A stretch of 13,003 nt of DNA from Chloroflexota bacterium (lineage in GTDB: Bacteria > Chloroflexota > Anaerolineae > Anaerolineales > UBA4823), in NCBI GenBank assembly GCA_023395675.1, contig JAEWYL010000323.1, positions 1 to 13,003 on the forward strand. Direction: 5' to 3'. Below are positions 6,813-13,003 of this stretch, one piece after another. Position numbers and translations under genes: made by a program. The notes under the pieces are model-generated. The model was not told the DNA's origin and did no database searches. It saw only the letters and a list, made by a program, of their open reading frames with translations. The first letter of the stretch is position 1; each line of letters opens with the position of its first letter.

Positions 6813-8600
6813 ATGACGGAACTTAAAACCGACAGCAAATTAATTGCCCCTTACGGAGGCAAACTGGTGAACCTGGTGGTCAGCGGCGAGGAACGCGAGG
6901 AACTGCTCGCTCGCTCCAGCCACCTGCCCTCTGTTCAGATTTCCGCCCGGGCGCTGTGCGACCTGGAGCTGCTGGCCACCGGCGCGTTCTCGCCCCTGGA
7001 CCGCTTCATGGGCAAGGCGGATTACGAGCGCGTCCTGACCGAGATGCGCCTGAAAAACGGGACCCTCTTCCCCATCCCCATCTGCCTGCCGCTGGACGAG
7101 AGCGCCCTGCCGCAGTATGGCGACGAGATCACCCTGAGCGACACGCGCAACAACACCATCGCCGTGATGCAGATCGAGGAGGTCTTCCAGTACGACCCGC
7201 AGCGCGAGGCCCGGCTGGTGCTGGGCACCACCGACCCCCGCCACCCCCTGATCTCCGAAATGGTGCGCTGGGGCAAGGTCTACGTCTCGGGCGCGCTGAA
7301 GGTGATTGACCTGCCGCGCTATTTCGACTTCGTCGAGCTGCGCCGCACCCCGGCCCAGGTGCGGGCCCTGCTGGAGAAGATGGGCAACTCGAACGTGGTC
7401 GCCTTCCAGACCCGCAACCCGATGCACCGCATCCACGAAGAGCTGACCAAGCGGGCGGCGGAGGAAGTGGGCGGTTCGCTGCTGATCCACCCCGTGGTCG
7501 GCATGACCAAGCCCGGCGACGTGGACCACTATACCCGCGTGCGGGTGTACAAGGCCCTGGTCGAGAACTACTACGACCCGAACAGCACCCTGCTCAGCCT
7601 GCTGCCCCTGGCGATGCGCATGGCGGGGCCGCGCGAGGCCCTGTGGCACGCCATCATCCGCCGCAACCACGGCGCCACCCACTTCATTATCGGACGCGAC
7701 CACGCCGGGCCCGGCAAAGACAGCCAGGGCCGCCCCTTCTACGGCCCCTACGAGGCCCAGGAGATGCTGCTGCAGTACGGCGACGAGATCGGGGTCAAGC
7801 CGGTCGAGTTCAAAGAGCTGGTCTACCTGCCGGATGAGGACCGCTACGAGCAGGTGAACCAGGTGACCGAGGGAGCGAACACCCTCAACATCTCCGGCAC
7901 CCAGGTGCGCGACGATTACCTGGCGAAGGGACGCCTGCTGCCGGAGTGGTTCACCCGCAAGGAGACCGCCGAGATCCTGCAGGAGATGTACCCGCCCAAG
8001 CACAAGCAGGGCGTGTGCATCTGGTTCACCGGCCTGAGCGGCTCCGGAAAATCCACCACCGCCGAGGTGCTCACCTCCCTGATCCTGGAGCGGGGCCGCC
8101 AGGTGACCGTGCTGGACGGCGACGTGGTGCGCACGCACCTGTCCAAGGGCCTGGGCTTCTCGCGCGAGGACCGCGATATCAACATCCTGCGCATCGGCTT
8201 CGTCGCCAGCGAGATCGCCCGCGCCGGGGGCATCGTCATCACCGCCGCCATCAGCCCTTACCGCACCACGCGCAACGAGGCCCGCAAGATGGTGGGCGAG
8301 AACTTCATCGAGGTCTACGTGAACACCCCGATCGAGGTCTGCGAGCAGCGCGACGTCAAGGGCCTTTACGCCCGCGCCCGCCGCGGCCAGATCACCGGCT
8401 TCACCGGCGTGGACGACCCCTACGAGGAGCCGGTGGACCCCGAGATCGTGCTCTACACCACCGAGACCACCCCCGAGGAGAACGCCCGCAAGATCCTGAG
8501 CCAGCTCGAAGAGCGCGGCTTTATCCTGCCCGAGCCCAAGGCCGAGAACGGCAACGGGCGCCTGGCCCAGGAACCGGTGGAAGTCGCCAACCCGGCCTGA
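6813..8600 (+). CDS. Bifunctional sulfate adenylyltransferase / adenylylsulfate kinase (PAPS synthetase)
   Basis: A 595-residue two-domain enzyme that activates sulfate to APS with ATP and then phosphorylates APS to PAPS. Residues 1 to about 390 form ATP sulfurylase: a PUA-like N-terminal part, QTRNPMHRIH (199-208, with the HxxH motif), and GRDHAGPG (294-301). Residues about 397-575 form APS kinase with an intact P-loop GLSGSGKST (407-415), LDGD (434-437), ISPYRTTRNEAR (480-491), and KGLYARARRGQITGFTGVDDPYE. The order Sat then CysC matches known fusions. The last 20 residues are a polar tail. Both active sites look intact, so it should make PAPS. Together with the sulfotransferase at 1983 this argues for sulfation rather than only cysteine synthesis, since no PAPS reductase is present here. 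Start is supported by AGGAG 9 bases upstream. Confidence 0.95.
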   Translation: MTELKTDSKLIAPYGGKLVNLVVSGEEREELLARSSHLPSVQISARALCDLELLATGAFSPLDRFMGKADYERVLTEMRLKNGTLFPIPICLPLDESALPQYGDEITLSDTRNNTIAVMQIEEVFQYDPQREARLVLGTTDPRHPLISEMVRWGKVYVSGALKVIDLPRYFDFVELRRTPAQVRALLEKMGNSNVVAFQTRNPMHRIHEELTKRAAEEVGGSLLIHPVVGMTKPGDVDHYTRVRVYKALVENYYDPNSTLLSLLPLAMRMAGPREALWHAIIRRNHGATHFIIGRDHAGPGKDSQGRPFYGPYEAQEMLLQYGDEIGVKPVEFKELVYLPDEDRYEQVNQVTEGANTLNISGTQVRDDYLAKGRLLPEWFTRKETAEILQEMYPPKHKQGVCIWFTGLSGSGKSTTAEVLTSLILERGRQVTVLDGDVVRTHLSKGLGFSREDRDINILRIGFVASEIARAGGIVITAAISPYRTTRNEARKMVGENFIEVYVNTPIEVCEQRDVKGLYARARRGQITGFTGVDDPYEEPVDPEIVLYTTETTPEENARKILSQLEERGFILPEPKAENGNGRLAQEPVEVANPA

Positions 8601-8619
8601 TCGGAACGACCTTTTTTAA

Positions 8620-8668
8620 CTTGCAGCAGGAGGTTGTGGGGCCCGGCCTCACAACCTCCTGCTGCGAA
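8620..8668. repeat. Near-perfect 20-bp intergenic hairpin without a downstream T tract
   Basis: GCAGCAGGAGGTTGTG (8623-8638) pairs perfectly with CACAACCTCCTGCTGC (8650-8665). The intervening 11 bases extend the stem by a G-T pair and three G-C pairs, leaving a 3-base loop. It sits between the PAPS synthetase stop (8600) and the SDR start (8689). TTTTTT precedes it (8612-8617) and AAAAA follows it (8667-8671), the reverse of a normal terminator layout on either strand. It may be a Rho-blocking or RNA-stabilising hairpin, or a terminator lacking a U-tract. Confidence 0.75.
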
Positions 8669-8688
8669 AAAGACAGCCTCCCCTTCTC

Positions 8689-9558
8689 ATGCCCAATTTA
8701 TCCCAGATGTTCGATCTGACCGGCCGGACGGCGGTGGTCACCGGCGGGGCGGGCCTGCTCGGCGCCGAATTCTGCCGCACCCTGGCCTCGGCCGGCGCGC
8801 GGGTGGTGGTCGCCGACCTGGACGGCCGCGCCGCCTCGGCCCTGGCCGCCTCTCTGCAGGAGGCCGGCTGCGAGGCCCGCGGCGTCCAGGTGGACGTCAC
8901 CTCCCCGGCCTCGGTGCAGGCCCTGGTGAGCGAGGCGCTGGCCGCCTTTGGCGGGCTGCAGATCCTGGTCAACAGCGCCGCCCTGGACCCGAAATTCGAC
9001 CCGCAGCACGGCGCCGGCGCCGCACCCGCCGGCAGCGCAGCGCCCGCCGGCAGCGGAGCACCCGCCCTGTCATTGACCTTCGAGAATTACCCCCTGGAGC
9101 TGTGGAACCAGGCCCTGGCGGTGAACCTGACCGGGCTGTTCCTGTGCTGCCAGGCCGCCGCCGCACCCCTGCTGGAGAGCGGGCGGGGGGTGATCATCAA
9201 CCTGTGCTCCATGTACGGCCTGGTCGGGCCCGACCAGCGCCTGTACGCCCGCCAGGAGGGGCCGCCCCAATACAAGCCCGCCTATTATTCCGTCACCAAG
9301 GCCGGCGTCCTGGGCCTGACCCGCTACCTGGCCGCCTATTACGCCGGGAAGAACCTGCGCGTCAACGCCCTCACCCCGGGAGGGGTCTTCAACGGGCACG
9401 ACGAGGAGTTCCTGCAGGCTTATTCCGCGCGCGCCGTCCTGGGGCGCATGGCCGAAAAAGACGAGATGAATGGGGCCCTGCTCTTCCTCGCCTCCGACGC
9501 TTCCACGTACATGACCGGGGCAAACCTGGTGGTGGACGGGGGCTGGACCGCCTGGTAG
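8689..9558 (+). CDS. PtmA-like short-chain dehydrogenase/reductase of nonulosonate loci
   Basis: A 289-residue classical-type SDR using NAD(P)H. The cofactor loop is TGGAGLLG (18-25), NSAA follows the fourth strand, and the catalytic set is Ser174, Tyr200 and Lys204 (YYSVTK). The Ser-to-Tyr gap is 26 residues, against about 13 in most SDRs, and the segment SMYGLVGPDQRLY resembles the one I recall from PtmA-type SDRs in flagellin nonulosonate clusters. RVNALTPGGVF and the end YMTGANLVVDGGWTAW also fit. The neighbouring cytidylyltransferase starts 12 bases on, so they form an operon. PtmA is linked to building a legionaminate precursor, but its exact reaction is unsettled. A low-complexity repeat interrupts the domain after NSAA. 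No start other than ATG precedes, as TAA lies in frame at 8617. Confidence 0.85.
   Translation: MPNLSQMFDLTGRTAVVTGGAGLLGAEFCRTLASAGARVVVADLDGRAASALAASLQEAGCEARGVQVDVTSPASVQALVSEALAAFGGLQILVNSAALDPKFDPQHGAGAAPAGSAAPAGSGAPALSLTFENYPLELWNQALAVNLTGLFLCCQAAAAPLLESGRGVIINLCSMYGLVGPDQRLYARQEGPPQYKPAYYSVTKAGVLGLTRYLAAYYAGKNLRVNALTPGGVFNGHDEEFLQAYSARAVLGRMAEKDEMNGALLFLASDASTYMTGANLVVDGGWTAW
9019..9072 (+). repeat. In-frame 18-base tandem repeat inside the SDR gene, three copies
   Basis: Three consecutive 18-base units (9019-9036, 9037-9054, 9055-9072) encode AAPAGS, AAPAGS and GAPALS. The first two units differ at only two wobble bases (16 of 18 identical); the third matches the first at 10 of its first 12 bases and then diverges. 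The repeat adds an Ala/Pro/Gly/Ser-rich surface loop at about residues 111-128, between the fourth strand (NSAA) and the helix leading to NLTGLF. Confidence 0.85.
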
Positions 9559-9570
9559 GAAAGGCGCATT

Positions 9571-10320
9571 ATGACCGAAGTGCTTGCTCTCATCCCCGCC
9601 CGGGGCGGCTCGAAAAGCATCCCGCGCAAGAATATCCGCCCCCTGGGCGGCCACCCGCTGATCGCTTACAGCATCGCCGCGGCGCGGGCGGCTGAGACCG
9701 TCACCCGCACCATTGTCTCCACCGACGACGAGGAGATCGCCGCCCTCTCCCGCCGCTACGGGGCCGAGACGCCCTTCCTGCGCCCCGCCGCCTACTCCCA
9801 GGACGCCACCCCCGACCTGCCGGTCTTCCAGCACGCCCTGCAGTGGCTGGAGGAGCAAGAGGGCTACCGTCCCGAGATTGTGGTGCAGCTCCGGCCCACC
9901 TCGCCCTTCCGGCGCACCGCCCACGTCGACGCGGCCGTCTGCCGCCTGCTGGAGAGGCCCGAGGCGGACTCGGTGCGCACCGTGTGCGTCCCCTTTCAGA
10001 ACCCGTATAAGATGTGGCGCATCCGCCCGGACGGCCTGATGCAGCCCCTGCTCCAGACCGAGTTCAGCGAGCCGTACAATATGCCGCGCCAGGCCCTGCC
10101 CGAGGTCTACTGGCAGACCGGCTACGTGGACGCCGCCTGGAGCGACACCCTGTTGCAGAAAAATTCCATGACCGGCGAGCGCATCCTGCCCCTGGTGATC
10201 GACCCGAGCGAGTGGATTGATATTGACTCGCCGGACGACTGGCGCAGGGCCGAACGGCTGCTGGAGAGCGGCGAGATCGGCCCGGACGAGCTCGGCTTCC
10301 GCTTTTCCGAAACTCTTTAG
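9571..10320 (+). CDS. CMP-nonulosonate cytidylyltransferase (acylneuraminate cytidylyltransferase family, NeuA/LegF-like)
   Basis: A 249-residue nucleotidyltransferase that should couple CTP to a sialic-, legionaminic- or related nonulosonic acid, giving the CMP-activated donor. The N-terminal signature is IPARGGSKSIPRKN (8-21), which binds the nucleotide. VVQLRPTSPFR is the next conserved block, and WIDIDSPDDW (Asp217, Asp219) near the end fits the metal-binding region. Length is slightly above the usual 220-235. AGGAAAGG overlapping the SDR stop codon gives a good ribosome-binding site, so translation is probably coupled to the SDR. A strong terminator follows, separating it from the synthase gene. 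The sugar cannot be decided by reading; the PtmA-like neighbour favours a legionaminate-type product. Confidence 0.88.
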   Translation: MTEVLALIPARGGSKSIPRKNIRPLGGHPLIAYSIAAARAAETVTRTIVSTDDEEIAALSRRYGAETPFLRPAAYSQDATPDLPVFQHALQWLEEQEGYRPEIVVQLRPTSPFRRTAHVDAAVCRLLERPEADSVRTVCVPFQNPYKMWRIRPDGLMQPLLQTEFSEPYNMPRQALPEVYWQTGYVDAAWSDTLLQKNSMTGERILPLVIDPSEWIDIDSPDDWRRAERLLESGEIGPDELGFRFSETL

Positions 10321-10332
10321 AGCTTATAAATT

Positions 10333-10383
10333 TGGTTGTTGTGACGGGGCTGCGACCCCAGCACCACAACAACCATGATTTTT
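10333..10383 (+). terminator. Strong intrinsic terminator after the cytidylyltransferase
   Basis: TGGTTGTTGTG (10333-10343) pairs perfectly with CACAACAACCA (10365-10375), with a nested GGGG/CCCC stem (10346-10349 with 10356-10359). Five T residues follow at 10379-10383. It is 13 bases after the TAG at 10318-10320. This marks the end of the SDR-cytidylyltransferase transcript, at least in part. Confidence 0.8.
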
Positions 10384-10392
10384 CAGGACAGG

Positions 10393-10450
10393 TTCTTAAG
10401 CAAATAAGAAGGTGTCTGCCGGGCGCGGCTTCACCGCGCCGGGCAGGCGC
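10393..10450 (+). promoter_or_regulatory. Leader elements ahead of the NeuB fusion: TTCTTA/TAAGAA dyad and a 17-position hairpin
   Basis: TTCTTA (10393-10398) and TAAGAA (10405-10410) form a 6-base dyad with a 6-base spacer in the only A/T-rich patch of this gap. Directly after it, 10412-10428 pairs with 10434-10450: GGCGCGG/CCGCGCC around loop CTTCA, one G-G mismatch, then TGCC/GGCA and an outer part with two G-T pairs. No T tract follows, so it is not a terminator by itself. It could be a 5' stabiliser or a translation-control hairpin, 12 bases before the ribosome-binding site. A clear promoter was not found. Confidence 0.5.
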
Positions 10451-10462
10451 TCTCATCCTTTC

Positions 10463-10467
10463 AGGAG
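10463..10467 (+). promoter_or_regulatory. Ribosome-binding site that fixes the NeuB fusion start
   Basis: AGGAG lies 5 bases before ATG 10473. It decides for this start over an in-frame TTG near 10332, which would translate the terminator hairpin. Confidence 0.85.
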
Positions 10468-10472
10468 TGCAC

Positions 10473-12395
10473 ATGCCCACGATCAACATCGGCGGCCGCG
10501 CCATCGGCGACGGGCAGCCTACCTACATTATTGCGGAGATCGGCGTCAACCATAACGGGATCCTCAACCTGGCCCTGGAACTGATTGACATCGCCAAGAA
10601 CGCGGGGGCCGACGCGGTCAAGTTCCAGAAGCGCCGCCTGGACCGCCTGTACGCCAAAAAGTACCTGGAGAACGCCAACGCGGGCGAGAAGACCCTGCGC
10701 TACCTGCTGCCCATCCTGCAGCAGGTGGAGCTGCCCGACAGCGCCTACCACCGCATCGCCGAGCACTGCCGCCAGCGCGAGATCACCCTGCTCTGCTCGG
10801 CCTTCGACCCGGACAGCGCCGATTTCCTGGACGAGCTGGGCGTGCCGGCTTTCAAGGTAGCCTCGGCCGACCTGACCAACCTGCCCCTGCTCGACCACCT
10901 GGCTTCCAAGGGCAAGCCCCTGATCCTCTCCACCGGGATGTCGCGCATGGAGGAGGTGGAGTTCACGGTGAACTTCCTCCAGGAGCGGGAGGCGGAATTT
11001 GCCCTGCTGCACTGCAACAGCACCTACCCGGCCTCCTTCGACGATATCAACCTGCGCTTTATGGACAAGCTGCGCGCCTTCGGCGTCCCGGTGGGCTACT
11101 CGGGGCACGAGCGCGGCATCGCCGTATCCACCGTGGCCGCGGCCCTGGGCGCGAGCATCATCGAGCGCCACCTGACCCTGGACCGCACCATGGACGGGCC
11201 CGACCACTCGGCCAGCCTGGAGCCGCAGGGCTTTCAAAAGCTGGTGCGCGATATCCGCCAGGTGAGCATGGCCCTGGGCACCGGGGAGGAGAAGTTCATC
11301 TCGCGCGGCGAAATCCTCAACCGCGAGGTGCTCGGCAAGAGCCTGGTCGCCGCCCGCCGCATCGAGCCGGGGGAGACCATCCAGGCCGATATGGTGGCGG
11401 TCAAAGGCCCGGCGCTGGGCCTCTCGCCGCAGCGCTACCCCGAGCTGGTGGGCCGCGCCGCCGTGCGCAGCCTGGAGGAGGACGAGCCCTTCCTGGAGCG
11501 CGACCTGGGGGTGGAGGTGGCCCTGGACGTGGAGCACACCCTGCCCATGGAATGGGGCTTCACCGTCCGCTTCCGCGACTACCCCGAGATGCTGCCCTAC
11601 CAGCCCCAGATGCTGGAGTTCCATTTCACCGACCAGGACCTGGACGAGAAATACCCCGGCGACGATTTCAGCGAGAAATCCGGCCGCCCCCTCAAGCTGG
11701 TGGTGCACGCCCCCGAGTTCTGGGACCGCACCCTGGTAAACCTGTGCTCGCGAGACGACCGGCAGCGCCGCGATTCGGTGGAGCTGATCCAGAAATCCAT
11801 TGACCTGACCCGCTCGATGGCCCCTTACTTCGCCGGTACGCCCAAGGTGATCGTGCACCCGGGCGGCATGAGCCTGGACCACCCGGTGAAAGAAAAGGCC
11901 CAGCTCTACGACAACCTGCGCCGCTCGGTGAGCGAGCTGGACTACTCGGGCGTGGAGCTGCTGCTGGAGAACCTGCCCCCGCACCCCTGGTATTTCGGCG
12001 GGCAGTGGCTCACCAACGCCTTTATGGACGCCTGCGAGATCCGCGATTTCATCGTCCCCCTGGGCCTGCGGTTCTGCTACGATTCTTCGCACCACAAGCT
12101 GTACTGCAACTGGGCCCACGTGGACTTCTACGAGCAGGTGGGCATTTTGCTGCCTTACATCGGGCACCTGCACCTGTCCGATGGGGCCGGGCTGGACGGC
12201 GAGGGCCTGCAGGTGGGCGAGGGCACCATTGACTGGGTGCGCTTCTTCCGCGTGATCGGGGCCGGGCAGCCGGACGGCTACCACGGCACCATGATCCCGG
12301 AGATCTGGCGCGGCCACCAGCGCGGCGGCGAGGGCTTCCTGATCGCCATTAAGCGCCTGTCCGACGCCTATTTTGCCGCCCGGGAGACGGCCTGA
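10473..12395 (+). CDS. NeuB-type nonulosonate synthase fused to SAF domain and xylose-isomerase-like TIM barrel
   Basis: A 640-residue fusion. Residues 1 to about 270 are a NeuB barrel that condenses a 6-carbon amino sugar with phosphoenolpyruvate: IIAEIGVNHNG (19-29), AVKFQKR (48-54), LSTGMS (152-157), GYSGHERG (208-215) and IERHLTLDR (230-238), with the metal-binding His212 and His233 present. Residues about 285-347 are a SAF (antifreeze-like) domain, as in normal NeuB of about 345 residues. Residues about 355-640 are an added sugar phosphate isomerase/epimerase-like barrel with a complete candidate metal set: Glu499, Asp537 and His540 (DxxH), His565 or His567, and Glu610. This domain may epimerise or isomerise the hexosamine before, or the product after, condensation; that is inference. 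KFQKR in place of the more common KFQT suggests a distinct NeuB subgroup. Confidence 0.92.
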   Translation: MPTINIGGRAIGDGQPTYIIAEIGVNHNGILNLALELIDIAKNAGADAVKFQKRRLDRLYAKKYLENANAGEKTLRYLLPILQQVELPDSAYHRIAEHCRQREITLLCSAFDPDSADFLDELGVPAFKVASADLTNLPLLDHLASKGKPLILSTGMSRMEEVEFTVNFLQEREAEFALLHCNSTYPASFDDINLRFMDKLRAFGVPVGYSGHERGIAVSTVAAALGASIIERHLTLDRTMDGPDHSASLEPQGFQKLVRDIRQVSMALGTGEEKFISRGEILNREVLGKSLVAARRIEPGETIQADMVAVKGPALGLSPQRYPELVGRAAVRSLEEDEPFLERDLGVEVALDVEHTLPMEWGFTVRFRDYPEMLPYQPQMLEFHFTDQDLDEKYPGDDFSEKSGRPLKLVVHAPEFWDRTLVNLCSRDDRQRRDSVELIQKSIDLTRSMAPYFAGTPKVIVHPGGMSLDHPVKEKAQLYDNLRRSVSELDYSGVELLLENLPPHPWYFGGQWLTNAFMDACEIRDFIVPLGLRFCYDSSHHKLYCNWAHVDFYEQVGILLPYIGHLHLSDGAGLDGEGLQVGEGTIDWVRFFRVIGAGQPDGYHGTMIPEIWRGHQRGGEGFLIAIKRLSDAYFAARETA

Positions 12396-12400
12396 GAGGC

Positions 12401-12901
12401 ATGAACGCCGCCCAGGCCCTGACTCTGGCCGAGTACAACCGCTGGGCGAACGGGCGCCTGCTGCGCGCCGCGGCGCGCCTGGCGCCGGAGCAGCTCCACG
12501 CGCCCTGCTGGCTGAGCCAGGGCAGCCTTTTCCGCACCCTGATCCACCTGGCCGACGCGCAGTGGTCCTGGCGCCTGGCGCTGCAGGAAGGCAGGATGCC
12601 CGGCTATGCCCTGACCGAGGAGCAGTTCCCGGATTTCCAGTCGCTGCGCGCCTACCAGAAACAGGAAGACGACCTGCTGGCGGCTTACGCCGGGGCGCTG
12701 CAGGACGCGCAGGTGGAAGCGGAGGTCGAGTTCAGCTGGTCCAGCGCCAGGCCGCGCCGCAGGCCCCTGTGGCAGGTGCTGCTGCACATCCTTAACCACG
12801 GGACCCACCACCGCAGCGAGGCCGGGCAGTACATGGCCACCCTGGGGGTCTCCCCCGGCAACCTGGACTTCATCCTCTATGTCGCTAAAGAACGCTCTTA
12901 G
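12401..12901 (+). CDS. DinB family protein (putative metal-dependent four-helix-bundle protein)
   Basis: A 166-residue protein beginning 5 bases after the NeuB-fusion stop. The three histidines that bind a metal in DinB/YfiT-like proteins are in place: His49 in LIHLADAQWSW, His133 and His137 in HILNHGTHHRSEAGQYM. EYNRWANGRLL at the N-terminus and SPGNLDFILY at the C-terminus are also typical. DinB-like proteins include thiol-dependent transferases and DNA-damage-induced proteins, but most, like this one, have no assigned reaction. A GAGAGG overlapping the preceding stop is very close to the ATG, so translational coupling is likely. Its link to the glycan genes is unclear and may be chance. 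Confidence 0.85.
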   Translation: MNAAQALTLAEYNRWANGRLLRAAARLAPEQLHAPCWLSQGSLFRTLIHLADAQWSWRLALQEGRMPGYALTEEQFPDFQSLRAYQKQEDDLLAAYAGALQDAQVEAEVEFSWSSARPRRRPLWQVLLHILNHGTHHRSEAGQYMATLGVSPGNLDFILYVAKERS

Positions 12902-13003
12902 CCGCGACCGCCTGGCAGCCTGGCAGAGCCGCCGGCGCCTGGGGCGGCTGGCGCGCCAGGTGGCGGAGCAGGAAAAACGCCGGCCCCGCCGCCCGGGGCA
13001 GGC
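12879..13003 (+). CDS. Probable start of a further gene, overlapping the DinB gene (partial)
   Basis: An ATG at 12879 opens a different frame that stays open to the window edge, overlapping the DinB gene by 23 bases. The 41 visible residues begin MSLKNALSRDRLAAWQ and are very basic, with many Arg, as expected of an N-terminal helix or a nucleic-acid-binding segment. No Shine-Dalgarno is clear, and an in-frame GTG at 12960 is an alternative. No family can be named. Confidence 0.45.
   Translation, partial: MSLKNALSRDRLAAWQSRRRLGRLARQVAEQEKRRPRRPGQ

Noticed and set aside
6840..8138. Minus-strand open frame opposite the PAPS synthetase
   Set aside because: Mirror frame of a gene with intact ATP sulfurylase and APS kinase motifs.
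10332..10472. N-terminal extension of the NeuB fusion from an upstream TTG
   Set aside because: It would translate straight through the terminator hairpin; an AGGAG 5 bases before ATG 10473 and the NeuB-type start of the protein fix the later start.
10461..12317. Minus-strand open frame of 618 codons opposite the NeuB fusion
   Set aside because: Composition (His, Gln, Val, Gly, Ala) is that of a mirror frame; the plus strand has motifs over its whole length and a good ribosome-binding site.

Overview
This is a GC-rich bacterial window of mostly co-directional genes. Third codon positions are strongly G/C-biased. There is no rRNA, tRNA, IS element or CRISPR array. Overall style (ATP sulfurylase fused to APS kinase, GC-rich intergenic hairpins, a PtmA-type SDR beside nonulosonate genes) would fit a Chloroflexota/Anaerolineae-like organism, but that is an inference from gene style and no marker gene is present to prove it.

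Layout. 1-98 holds the tail of an upstream gene. 99-405 is a gene-free stretch with a strong long hairpin. 406-1836 encodes a GT-B-like glycosyltransferase-type protein. 1983-4128 holds a PAPS-dependent sulfotransferase and, 7 bases later, a Gfo/Idh/MocA dehydrogenase. A minus-strand GT-C membrane glycosyltransferase (4118-5761) converges on them with an 11-base overlap. A divergent intergenic region (5762-6020) carries an extended -10 promoter for the GT-C gene and a perfect 16-base palindrome ahead of a Cys-X5-Arg phosphatase (6021-6518). A roughly 290-base structured leader precedes a bifunctional PAPS synthetase (6813-8600). A near-perfect 20-bp hairpin follows. Next come a PtmA-like short-chain dehydrogenase with an unusual internal 6-residue tandem repeat (8689-9558), a CMP-nonulosonate cytidylyltransferase (9571-10320), a strong intrinsic terminator, and a 640-residue fusion of sialate-synthase (NeuB), SAF and xylose-isomerase-like TIM barrel domains (10473-12395). 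A DinB-family protein (12401-12901) follows, and a further gene probably starts inside its 3' end and runs off the window.

How the genes fit together. The region reads as part of a cell-surface glycan locus. The SDR, cytidylyltransferase and NeuB-fusion genes match the late and accessory steps of a sialic- or legionaminic-acid-type nonulosonate pathway. The Sat-CysC fusion makes PAPS, the donor that the sulfotransferase needs. The GT-B and GT-C proteins could assemble the glycan. The early steps (dehydratase, aminotransferase, N-acetyltransferase, hydrolysing epimerase) are not here and must lie outside the window or be absent. A sulfated, nonulosonate-containing surface glycan is the most interesting hypothesis, with the NeuB-SAF-TIM-barrel fusion as its least explained enzyme.
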